DNA from: Bacteroidales bacterium
Lineage (GTDB): Bacteria; Bacteroidota; Bacteroidia; Bacteroidales; JAADGE01
Direction: 5' to 3'
Length of the DNA stretch: 6,236 bases
NCBI GenBank assembly: GCA_029932445.1
Contig: JAOZQB010000172.1
Span: 1-6,236 of the forward strand
The notes beneath the pieces were generated by a model. The model was given only the letters and a program-made list of their open reading frames with translations, searched no databases and was not told the DNA's origin. The translations under genes were made by a program, and so were the position numbers. Positions 1 through 6,236 of the stretch are shown one piece after another. The first letter of the stretch is position 1. Each line of letters opens with the position of its first letter.

Positions 1-1611
1 AGTTATTTTGAGGATACTCAAAACATTTTATATATCGTATTTCCTACTATAGGTGTCCTGCTTACGGTTGTATTTATAAAATATATCATAAAAAAGAAAG
101 TTGAACACGGCATTCCCGGTGTTTTATATTCGATATCGCAAACCCACGGATTTATGAAAATGCACAATTTATTTTCATCAATCATTACCAGTGCATTTAC
201 GGTCGGTTTTGGTGGTTCTGTCGGATTGGAAGGTCCGACGGTTGCTACAGGAGCTGCATATGGTTCAACATTGGGGCGTTTTTTTCATCTTAATTATAAA
301 CATCGTATTTTGTTACTCGGAGCAGCATCCGCAGGAGCTATGTCAGCAATTTTTAAAGCACCTTTGGCAGGGGTTGTTTTTGCTTTGGAAGTAATTATGA
401 TTGATTTAACAATGTATTCGGTTGTTCCGATTTTAATTGCTTCGGTAACCGGTGCTCTTACGTCTTATTTTTTGCTCGGTTTCGGTGCAATTTATCCGTT
501 TCAAATGAAAGATTCATTTGTAATGAGTGACTTACCGTATTATTTGATTCTCGGAATTATAACCGGATTGGTTGCTGCCTATTTTACAAAAGTTTATATC
601 GTTATTGAAAAGTTCTTTTCTAAATTGAAAAATCCTTGGTATAAATTATTAATAGGCGGTTTCAGTTTGGGCTTATTGATTTATCTTTTTCCGTTTTTCT
701 ACGGAGAAGGTTATGATGTTACGAATTCAGCTTTGCACGGAAATTATGAATATTTATTTCAAAATACATTATTTGAAAGTTTGTCTTCTAATCAAATAAT
801 GATTTATGTATTGTTTATTGTAATAATCCTTTTTAAAGTTGTTGCTACATCGATTACATTCGGAAGCGGAGGTATCGGAGGAATATTTGCCCCGACTTTG
901 TTTACCGGTGCAAATATAGGCTTGTTCTTTACTCTGATTATAGGTTCTCTCGGACTGGGAACTTTGTCGCATGAGAATTTTGCTTTGGTAGCAATGGCCG
1001 GAATGATTGCAGGAGTATTACATGCTCCTTTAACGGCAATTTTCCTTATCGGTGATTTAACCGGCGGATACGGTCTGTTTGTTCCGTTGATGGTTGTTGC
1101 AACAATTTCTTATGCTACCGTTCGTATTTTTCATAAAAATTCAGTTTATACAATTCAATTGGCTCGAAGAGGTGAATTGATGACGCATCATAAAGATAAA
1201 AATATTCTTAAAATGATGAAAGTTAAAAATTTAATTGAGAATAATTTTATAAAATTAAAATCGAATTATAATTTAACACAGATAAAAGATGCTTTTATTA
1301 AATCCGAACGGAATGTTTTTCCGGTAGTTGATGATGATAATAATTTTTTGGGTTTAATTACTTTACAGAATTTTAAGAATATTATTTTCGATAAAGAAAA
1401 ATACGAACATATTTTCGCAAGCCAAATTATGTTTAAACCGAAAGTCGTGGTTGATATTCATGATACAATGGCAGAAGTTGCAAAAAAAATTCAAACCAGC
1501 GGCTTATTTAATGTCGTTGTTCTGGACGGTACAAAATATAAAGGCTTTGTTTCGCGTGCAAATGTTTTTTCATCATACAGAAGAATTATTCGTAAATTCT
1601 CCGATGATTAA
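1..1611 (+). CDS. ClC-family chloride channel/transporter with C-terminal CBS pair (5' partial)
   Basis: Membrane protein that moves chloride or similar anions across the inner membrane, as a channel or a proton-coupled exchanger. The frame is open from base 1, so the true start lies before the window; the ATG at 154 is internal because ClC sequence, including the helix D motif HGIP (His codon at 106), precedes it. Other ClC signatures: GLEGP with the gating glutamate at 229-231, GGIFAP (877-894) and a tyrosine at 1147-1149 matching the pore tyrosine. Two CBS-type regulatory domains fill about 1213-1600. Of the family's usual length, probably 60-80 residues are missing at the N-terminus. By my alignment the position of the 'proton glutamate' of E. 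coli ClC carries valine (391-393), which leaves channel versus exchanger unresolved. The family call is firm; ion and mechanism are inferred. Confidence 0.95.
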   Translation, partial: SYFEDTQNILYIVFPTIGVLLTVVFIKYIIKKKVEHGIPGVLYSISQTHGFMKMHNLFSSIITSAFTVGFGGSVGLEGPTVATGAAYGSTLGRFFHLNYKHRILLLGAASAGAMSAIFKAPLAGVVFALEVIMIDLTMYSVVPILIASVTGALTSYFLLGFGAIYPFQMKDSFVMSDLPYYLILGIITGLVAAYFTKVYIVIEKFFSKLKNPWYKLLIGGFSLGLLIYLFPFFYGEGYDVTNSALHGNYEYLFQNTLFESLSSNQIMIYVLFIVIILFKVVATSITFGSGGIGGIFAPTLFTGANIGLFFTLIIGSLGLGTLSHENFALVAMAGMIAGVLHAPLTAIFLIGDLTGGYGLFVPLMVVATISYATVRIFHKNSVYTIQLARRGELMTHHKDKNILKMMKVKNLIENNFIKLKSNYNLTQIKDAFIKSERNVFPVVDDDNNFLGLITLQNFKNIIFDKEKYEHIFASQIMFKPKVVVDIHDTMAEVAKKIQTSGLFNVVVLDGTKYKGFVSRANVFSSYRRIIRKFSDD

Positions 1612-1628
1612 AAAATCCTGATTTTTTT
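1610..1628 (+). terminator. Weak A/T-rich hairpin after the ClC gene
   Basis: AAAAAATC (1610-1617) and GATTTTTT (1620-1627) are perfect inverted arms around a 2-base gap, more realistically a 7-bp stem with loop CCTG. The hairpin overlaps the ClC stop codon, and the T-run is its own 3' arm. It could act as a weak terminator in both directions, but the stem has almost no G:C pairs and such A-run/T-run pairs arise easily in AT-rich DNA. Confidence 0.25.
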
Positions 1629-1652
1629 CTCTTCAGATATCATAATTTATTT

Positions 1653-1660
1653 TAATTTTG
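1653..1660 (+). promoter_or_regulatory. Possible Bacteroidota -7 box before tmk
   Basis: TAATTTTG fits the TAnnTTTG consensus of the Bacteroidota housekeeping sigma factor and ends 22 bases before the tmk start, which would give a short leader. No clear TTTG -33 element lies 19-21 bases upstream; only TTTC/CTTC-like sequence is there. The 71-base gap is the largest between complete genes on this side, so it is a reasonable place for the promoter of the tmk-to-lyase gene group. An 8-base match in AT-rich sequence is weak evidence. Confidence 0.35.
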
Positions 1661-1682
1661 AAGAATTTCAATATTAAGAAAT

Positions 1683-2309
1683 ATGAGAAAAGCAAAATTT
1701 ATTGTTTTTGAAGGAATTGACGGGTCAGGGAAATCTACAATCAGTAATTTATTATTTGAGAAATTAAATTCTCAATTCGGAAATATTTACAGAACCTCAG
1801 AACCGACTGACAGTCCCGTTGGTTCGGTGATAAGAAATATATTGAACAAAAGAATTATTTCGGATGAAAAAACTATTGGGGCTCTTTTTTTGGCAGACAG
1901 GTTAGATCATATACAAAATCCCGTATCCGGAATATTACATTATTTGGACAAAGGAATAAATGTTATTTGCGATCGATATTATTATTCATCCTATGCATAT
2001 CATGTCCCTTCATTTTCAATGGATTGGCTTATTAATGCAAATAAAATTTGTGCAGATTTACTAAGGCCGGATATCGTGTTTTTTCTTGATATTTCTGTTG
2101 AAGAAAGTATGAAAAGACTTCACAAATCAAGACAATTTCATGATTTATTTGAAACAAAAGAAAAAATGTCACAAGTCAGAGAAAATTATATCCGAGCAAT
2201 TAAAAGAGAAGGAGAAAAAGATAATGTCGTAATTATTGACGGGCATAAAAGTGTAAAAGAAATTATTGACGAAGTTTGGAACAAAACATTAGAACTTATA
2301 ACTATATAA
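1683..2309 (+). CDS. tmk: dTMP (thymidylate) kinase
   Basis: Cytosolic enzyme that phosphorylates dTMP to dTDP with ATP, an essential step in dTTP synthesis. At 208 residues it has the usual family length. Visible motifs are the P-loop at residues 11-19 (GIDGSGKST, after FE), SEPTDSPVG near 39-47 in the substrate region, LADRLDHI at 70-77, DRYYYSSYAYH at 97-107 (the DRY motif) and a hydrophobic strand IVFFLDIS at 131-138. The P-loop lacks the arginine of the human-type enzyme, so the catalytic arginine is expected in the LID region; Arg145 and Arg150 lie there. The residue after SSYAY is His where Gln is common. The ATG at 1683 places the P-loop at the expected distance and has no Shine-Dalgarno. 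It is probably first in a run of closely spaced genes. A related deoxynucleotide kinase is the only serious alternative. Confidence 0.93.
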   Translation: MRKAKFIVFEGIDGSGKSTISNLLFEKLNSQFGNIYRTSEPTDSPVGSVIRNILNKRIISDEKTIGALFLADRLDHIQNPVSGILHYLDKGINVICDRYYYSSYAYHVPSFSMDWLINANKICADLLRPDIVFFLDISVEESMKRLHKSRQFHDLFETKEKMSQVRENYIRAIKREGEKDNVVIIDGHKSVKEIIDEVWNKTLELITI

Positions 2310-2333
2310 TGAATATCGTAAATTATTAATTAT

Positions 2334-3467
2334 ATGAAGATTATTGTTACTTTCAGTCGAATTTTAACCGGATTGGTTTTTGTATTTTCCGGCTTTGTTA
2401 AAGCGATCGATCCGGTAGGAACTCAAATTAAATTCAGCGATTATTTTGAAGCCATGGGATTAGCATTTTTAATGCCTTATGCTTTAATCTTTTCATTTTT
2501 GTTGAATGCTGCCGAATTAACAGTCGGGTTAATGTTATTATTTAATGTGTTTTCGAAATTTGCAAGTTGGGCAGGTCTGTTTTTTTTAATTCTTTTTACC
2601 CCGCTAACATTGTGGCTTGCAATTGCAAATCCGGTTACCGATTGCGGATGTTTCGGAGATGCCGTAAAATTAACAAATTGGCAAACTTTTTGGAAAAATG
2701 TAATTTTATTTATATTTATTTTGATTATTTTCTTTTACAGAAAAAGATACGGAACAGATTTAAAAGGTAAAAAAAATATGATACTTTTTTCTTTGTTTAT
2801 TTTGTTTTCTTTTGCATTTCAATTTTATAATTTTTACAATTTACCGATTATTGATTTCAGACCTTTAAAAGAAGGAACAAATATCAAAGATGCAATCAGT
2901 TATCCTCCTGATGCCGAAAAAGATGTTTATGAAACAGAGATCCTGTATAAAAATTTAAATACCGGGAAAAGTAAAGCATTTGATATTAATAGTATTCCTT
3001 ATCAAGATACTTTAAATTGGGTTTATGATACGACAATGACAAAATTGATTAAAAAAGGGTATGAGCCGCCTGTTCATGATTTTTTCTTGTCGAATTTGAA
3101 CGGAAGAGATATCACGGAAGATATCTTAAATGATAAAAGAATCAGTTGTATTTTAATTATACCTGATTTAGAAAAAGGGATAAAACGAATCAAAAATTAT
3201 AAACGAAAATTAGCTGATATTGCTTTTTATACCGATTATAATCACTATAAGTTTTATTGTTTTACATCTTCGGAAACACGTGTAATAAATCAATATAAAA
3301 ACAGTTTGCCGCCTTATGTGCAAATTTTAACAGGAGATTATAAAATGCTGAAAACTTTTATTCGGTCAAATCCCGGATTTGTAATTTTAAAAGACGGTAT
3401 TATTCTGAAAAAATACCATTATTTAAATATTCCCGATGTTAATACAATTAAAAAACTAAATCAATAA
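2334..3467 (+). CDS. DoxX/MauE-like membrane protein with thioredoxin-like C-terminal domain (BT_3928-type)
   Basis: Inner-membrane protein of unknown reaction. The first 140 residues form a four-helix DoxX-like unit, with hydrophobic segments near 4-22, 45-71, 75-98 and 119-136. DCGCFGDA at 103-110 (Cys104 and Cys106) sits just after helix 3, as in MauE-type proteins linked to disulfide chemistry. A fifth hydrophobic segment (148-168) leads into a soluble part of about 210 residues. VHDFFLSNLNGRDIT (247-261) resembles the start of peroxiredoxin-like domains, and NPGFVILKDGIILKK (346-360) resembles the thioredoxin cis-Pro/strand end, but there is no CXXC; the only cysteines there are Cys272 and Cys309. 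The gene lies 24 bases after tmk and 4 bases before tpiA, an order I recall from Bacteroides. The DoxX assignment is good, the thioredoxin-like fold is inference, and a redox role is unproven. Confidence 0.85.
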   Translation: MKIIVTFSRILTGLVFVFSGFVKAIDPVGTQIKFSDYFEAMGLAFLMPYALIFSFLLNAAELTVGLMLLFNVFSKFASWAGLFFLILFTPLTLWLAIANPVTDCGCFGDAVKLTNWQTFWKNVILFIFILIIFFYRKRYGTDLKGKKNMILFSLFILFSFAFQFYNFYNLPIIDFRPLKEGTNIKDAISYPPDAEKDVYETEILYKNLNTGKSKAFDINSIPYQDTLNWVYDTTMTKLIKKGYEPPVHDFFLSNLNGRDITEDILNDKRISCILIIPDLEKGIKRIKNYKRKLADIAFYTDYNHYKFYCFTSSETRVINQYKNSLPPYVQILTGDYKMLKTFIRSNPGFVILKDGIILKKYHYLNIPDVNTIKKLNQ

Positions 3468-3471
3468 TATT

Positions 3472-4236
3472 ATGAGAACAAAAATAGTTGCCGGAAATTG
3501 GAAAATGAATACAGATATTAAAGAAGGAGTTATTCTTGCTTCTGAAATAGATTCTGAACTAAAAAATATGACATTGCCGGAAGACGTTAAAGTAATAATC
3601 GCACCGCCTTTTACACATATTGCTTTTGTTGAGCAAGTTACTGATCATAAAAAAATTATGATTGCAGCTCAAAATTGTGCTGCAGAAACAGAAGGTGCAT
3701 ATACCGGAGAAGTTTCTGTTAAAATGTTGAAAGGTTTGGGATGTACGGCGGTAATTTTGGGCCATTCCGAAAGAAGAGCTTATTATCATGAAACATCCGA
3801 GACACTTGTTAAAAAAACCGAACAAGTTTTACAAAATGAAATGATGCCGATTTTTTGTTGCGGTGAAAAATTGGAAGAAAGAGAAGCCGGAAATCATTTT
3901 AATGTAGTAAAAAATCAAATTTCAGAAGCATTGTTTCATCTGTCGGAAACTGATTTTTCAAAAATCGTAATCGCCTACGAACCCGTGTGGGCAATCGGCA
4001 CCGGTGTAACAGCAAGTAAAGAACAAGCACAAGAAATTCATAAATTTATCAGAAAAACGGTTGCCGATAAATATAATGATAAGATTGCCGATAATTTAAC
4101 GATTTTATACGGAGGCAGCGTGAAACCCGGAAATGCACAAGAAATTTTTTCAATGCCTGATGTGGACGGCGGTTTAATCGGAGGAGCAGCTCTGAAGGCA
4201 GATAACTTTATTGATATTATTAAAGCAATCATTTAA
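3472..4236 (+). CDS. tpiA: Triose-phosphate isomerase
   Basis: Cytosolic glycolytic and gluconeogenic enzyme that interconverts dihydroxyacetone phosphate and glyceraldehyde 3-phosphate. The 254 residues match the family length and all key sites are present: AGNWKMN with Asn9 and Lys11, the catalytic His98 in ILGHSERR, the catalytic Glu170 in AYEPVWAIGTG with the mobile phosphate-gripping loop 6 following, and the phosphate-binding YGGSVKPGN (213-221) and LIGGAAL (235-241). The ATG at 3472 places Asn and Lys at their standard N-terminal positions. It follows the DoxX-like gene by 4 bases and precedes the lyase fusion by 9, so co-transcription and perhaps translational coupling are likely. Nothing is missing or truncated. 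Confidence 0.98.
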   Translation: MRTKIVAGNWKMNTDIKEGVILASEIDSELKNMTLPEDVKVIIAPPFTHIAFVEQVTDHKKIMIAAQNCAAETEGAYTGEVSVKMLKGLGCTAVILGHSERRAYYHETSETLVKKTEQVLQNEMMPIFCCGEKLEEREAGNHFNVVKNQISEALFHLSETDFSKIVIAYEPVWAIGTGVTASKEQAQEIHKFIRKTVADKYNDKIADNLTILYGGSVKPGNAQEIFSMPDVDGGLIGGAALKADNFIDIIKAII

Positions 4237-4245
4237 GATTTTTTT

Positions 4246-5466
4246 ATGGCTGAAAATAAAATATTTACGGCAGGAGATAACAATCCCAAAACTCGTTCGG
4301 ATTGTTATGTATCATTAGAAATACTCAAATCAGGAGGATTAAAGATTGATTTAAAGAGTAAAGTAAAGGGATTATACGGAGATTCAATTATTAAATTATG
4401 TAAAGAAGAGTTGACTTTTTTCGGTATTGAAAATGCCGTTATAAATATTGTTGATACCGGGGCATTGGATTTTACGATAGCAGCCAGAATTGAAACCGTT
4501 GTTAAACAGGCAATTGATACGGATAAAGATTTTTTACTTGATATTCTTGACGAAAATAAATATTCAACCGAGAAGGATCAATTTCGCTTTTCGCGACTTT
4601 ATTTACCCGGAAACAGTCCTAAAATGATGCTAAATGCCGGTGTTCATAAACCGAACGGAATTATTTTGGATTTGGAAGATTCTGTGGCACCTGCAAAAAA
4701 ACATGAAGCTCGATTTTTAGTCAGAAATGCATTAAGAAGTATTAATTTTTACGGTACAGAGCGTATGGTAAGAATCAATCAATTACCTGCAGGTCTCGAT
4801 GATATTAAATTTGTTGCACCGCATTATGTAAATTTATTGTTAATTCCGAAATGCGAAACAGCAGAACAAATTTTACAAGTTGATAAAGAAGTTGCTGAAC
4901 AAAGAAAACGATACGGTTTTAAATACCCGATTTATTATATGCCGATTCTTGAAAGTGCACTCGGAATTGAAAATGCCTTTAAAATTGCCTGTGCATCCGA
5001 AAATGTCGTTTCCATGGCAATCGGTTTGGAAGATTTTACGGCAGATTTGGGTGTCAGAAGAACCAAAGAGGGTAAAGAATCACTTTTTGCAAGAATGCGA
5101 ATGGTAAATGCTTGCAAAGCTGCAGGAATTCAACCGATTGATTCTGTCTTTTCTGATGTCGGTGATGAAGCCGGTTTAAGAAAAACCGTTTCTGAAAGTA
5201 AAATGTTGGGTTTTGAAGGAATCGGATGTATTCATCCGAGACAAATTGCTCCCATTCATGAAAGTTTTGCTCCCGAAGAAATCGAAATCGAAAAAGCAAA
5301 GAAAATTATCAGAGCTTTTAATGATGCAAAAGAAAAGGGTCTCGGAGTAATTTCAATCGGAACAAAAATGATTGATCCGCCGGTTGTAAAAAGAGCCGAA
5401 AAAATCATTCATTTAGCTCTTGAATTGGGTCTTTTGTCAAAAAAATGGCTTTCTGAAGAAATCTAA
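4246..5466 (+). CDS. Fused citrate lyase acyl-carrier (CitD-like) and beta subunit (CitE-like) protein
   Basis: Two citrate lyase subunits in one 406-residue chain. Residues 1-90 look like CitD, the small carrier that holds the phosphoribosyl-dephospho-CoA arm: Ser18 in TRSDCYVSLEI matches the attachment serine, and LYGDSI (43-48) and TGALDFTIAARIE (71-83) match conserved CitD positions at nearly the same spacing. Residues 113-400 are a CitE/HpcH-HpaI lyase domain: RLYLPG (117-122), LDLEDSVAP (141-149), VRIN (175-178), ESALGIEN (236-243, Glu236) and GLEDFTADLGVRRT (260-273, Asp263), the last two giving the expected Mg ligands, then GCIHPRQI (327-334) and GLGVISIGTKMID. The family reaction is cleavage of a thioester-bound citryl or malyl group to an acetyl thioester and an oxo acid. 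No citF, citC, citX or citG is adjacent, so the substrate is uncertain; malyl/citramalyl-type lyases are alternatives. The start 9 bases after tpiA leaves little room for another. Confidence 0.9.
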   Translation: MAENKIFTAGDNNPKTRSDCYVSLEILKSGGLKIDLKSKVKGLYGDSIIKLCKEELTFFGIENAVINIVDTGALDFTIAARIETVVKQAIDTDKDFLLDILDENKYSTEKDQFRFSRLYLPGNSPKMMLNAGVHKPNGIILDLEDSVAPAKKHEARFLVRNALRSINFYGTERMVRINQLPAGLDDIKFVAPHYVNLLLIPKCETAEQILQVDKEVAEQRKRYGFKYPIYYMPILESALGIENAFKIACASENVVSMAIGLEDFTADLGVRRTKEGKESLFARMRMVNACKAAGIQPIDSVFSDVGDEAGLRKTVSESKMLGFEGIGCIHPRQIAPIHESFAPEEIEIEKAKKIIRAFNDAKEKGLGVISIGTKMIDPPVVKRAEKIIHLALELGLLSKKWLSEEI

Positions 5467-5487
5467 TTTTATTAGTTTCTCCTTTTT
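5457..5487 (+). terminator. Candidate intrinsic terminator after the lyase gene
   Basis: AGAAA-t-CTAAT (5457-5467) pairs with ATTAGTTTCT (5471-5480) around a TTT loop, giving a 10-bp stem with one bulged T, followed after CC by TTTTT (5483-5487). The stem includes the stop codon of the lyase gene. It is low in G:C but is the best hairpin-plus-T-run in the window, and it marks a plausible end of the tmk-to-lyase transcript. Confidence 0.45.
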
Positions 5488-5535
5488 ATTATTTTTACCG
5501 ATTAATTTATTACTATTATTTAAATCTATTTTGGA

Positions 5536-6236
5536 ATGAAGAAATTATTTCTGTTTATTGCAATCATTTTATTTACCGGAAATCTGATTAATGCTCAAAA
5601 TAATATCGGATTTTTTGTCGGAGGCGGTATTAGTGATATGCGTATGGTTGATTCGACAAAAAGTCTGACAAAGGAAATTAATAAAGAAATGCAATTTTCT
5701 CCTTCCTATTACGGAGGAATTAATTTTGAAAATATTATAATTGAAAGACAATTGTATTTACTATTCGGATTACAAGCAATCAGCAGAGGTTATAAAGCTG
5801 ATAATGACAGTGTTTCCTTTTTTATTCATAATGCTTATATTCCTCTTGAAATAAAATACAAATATTTTTTCAGCAAAAGAGGAGAGGGTAATGTATTTGT
5901 ATCTGCCGGTCCTTATGTTGCAGCTTCATATAAAGGAACAAAAAAAAATATTGCATTTCAGGAAGCGGTTGCAGCAGATACAACAGGTTTGTTATCCTTT
6001 TCGCCTGAAATGAAATTCGGAAAATTAGGAAGTGATGATACGGAAGCAATTGATTACGGTGTTAATGCAAGTATCGGCTTCGGATACAGTCATTTGCAAG
6101 TGGCTTATAACTTCAGTATGGGATTGCATAATATGATTCCTTCTCAAACATTTAAAGATACGCCTTCAAATGTTTTTGTTCCTAAACTAAAACATATGAA
6201 TCATTCAATTACAGTCGGATTTTATTTCACAAATAA
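5536..6236 (+). CDS. PorT-like outer-membrane beta-barrel protein (3' partial)
   Basis: Probable secreted outer-membrane protein. The 233 visible codons start with a clear signal peptide: MKK, a hydrophobic run to about residue 14, and a likely cut after Ala20 (NLINA/QNN). The rest alternates short beta-type strands rich in Gly and aromatic residues, such as IGFFVGGGIS (29-33 region onward), YIPLEIKYKYFF (101-112), NVFVSAGPYVAASY (119-132), GVNASIGFGYSHLQVAYNFSMG and a final SITVGFYFTN. The 'IPLEIKYKY' and 'AGPYVA' style is typical of Bacteroidota PorT/OMP_b-brl_2-like barrels. The frame is still open at 6236 with a partial AA codon; because barrels often end in a strand closed by Phe, the stop is probably only a few codons away. 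The upstream gap of 69 bases, with a terminator candidate, suggests its own transcript. No specific function can be assigned. Confidence 0.85.
   Translation, partial: MKKLFLFIAIILFTGNLINAQNNIGFFVGGGISDMRMVDSTKSLTKEINKEMQFSPSYYGGINFENIIIERQLYLLFGLQAISRGYKADNDSVSFFIHNAYIPLEIKYKYFFSKRGEGNVFVSAGPYVAASYKGTKKNIAFQEAVAADTTGLLSFSPEMKFGKLGSDDTEAIDYGVNASIGFGYSHLQVAYNFSMGLHNMIPSQTFKDTPSNVFVPKLKHMNHSITVGFYFTN

Noticed and set aside
769..972. 67-codon open frame on the minus strand
   Set aside because: It is antisense to the conserved GGIFAP region of the ClC gene and its Ser/Gln-rich translation resembles no protein I know.
154..1611. Taking the ATG at 154 as the start of the ClC protein
   Set aside because: The same frame is open back to base 1 and encodes clear ClC sequence, including the helix D HGIP motif, so the ATG is internal and the gene is cut by the window edge.
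1658..1671. Inverted repeat TTGAA-GAAT-TTCAA before tmk as an operator
   Set aside because: Five-base arms in very AT-rich DNA are expected by chance, and no regulator or second copy supports it.
3559..3825. 88-codon open frame on the minus strand
   Set aside because: It lies wholly inside tpiA opposite conserved catalytic sequence, its translation is Phe/Cys-rich and low in complexity, and it shows no domain. It is a shadow frame.
5054..5299. 81-codon open frame on the minus strand
   Set aside because: It is antisense to the conserved CitE-like domain, with an unlikely Phe/Arg/His-rich composition.
5467..5535. Promoter for the barrel gene at CTATTTTGG just before the ATG
   Set aside because: It is one base short of TAnnTTTG and lies almost on the start codon, leaving no room for a leader; no -33 element matches either.
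5569..5751. 60-codon open frame on the minus strand
   Set aside because: It overlaps the signal peptide and first strands of the barrel protein, whose + strand frame is far better supported.

Overview
The window is AT-rich (about one third G+C by eye) and tightly packed, with every complete or partial gene on the + strand. It most likely comes from a member of the Bacteroidota. Three things suggest this. Start codons lack Shine-Dalgarno sequences and sit in A/T-rich leaders. A DoxX-type membrane protein lies directly before tpiA, an arrangement I recall from Bacteroides (the BT_3928 family). A PorT-like outer-membrane barrel protein closes the window. Species cannot be told from this sequence.

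Layout: (1) 1-1611, the 3' part of a ClC-family chloride channel/transporter with C-terminal CBS domains; its N-terminus lies before the window. (2) 1612-1682, a short gap with a weak A/T hairpin and a possible Bacteroidota-type -7 box. (3) 1683-2309, a dTMP kinase. (4) 2334-3467, a DoxX/MauE-like membrane protein with a C-terminal soluble domain that looks thioredoxin/peroxiredoxin-like. (5) 3472-4236, triose-phosphate isomerase. (6) 4246-5466, a fused citrate lyase acyl-carrier (CitD-like) and beta-subunit (CitE-like) protein. (7) 5467-5535, a short gap starting with a hairpin/T-tract terminator candidate. (8) 5536-6236, a secreted beta-barrel protein open at the right edge.

Genes 3 to 6 are separated by only 24, 4 and 9 bases and end at the candidate terminator, so they probably form one transcript. 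They join nucleotide synthesis (dTMP to dTDP), a membrane redox-type protein, central glycolysis and an acyl-carrier-linked lyase. No single pathway obviously unites them, so part of the grouping may be housekeeping co-transcription.

The most unusual element is the CitD-CitE fusion. It keeps the residues expected for a prosthetic-group-carrying acyl carrier domain and for a Mg-dependent lyase domain, but no citF, citC, citX or citG gene lies next to it in the visible sequence. Whether it is a subunit of a scattered citrate lyase or a different lyase is open. The rest of the window looks ordinary. I found no mobile element, CRISPR array, tRNA or rRNA, and no stretch over 300 bases without a gene.
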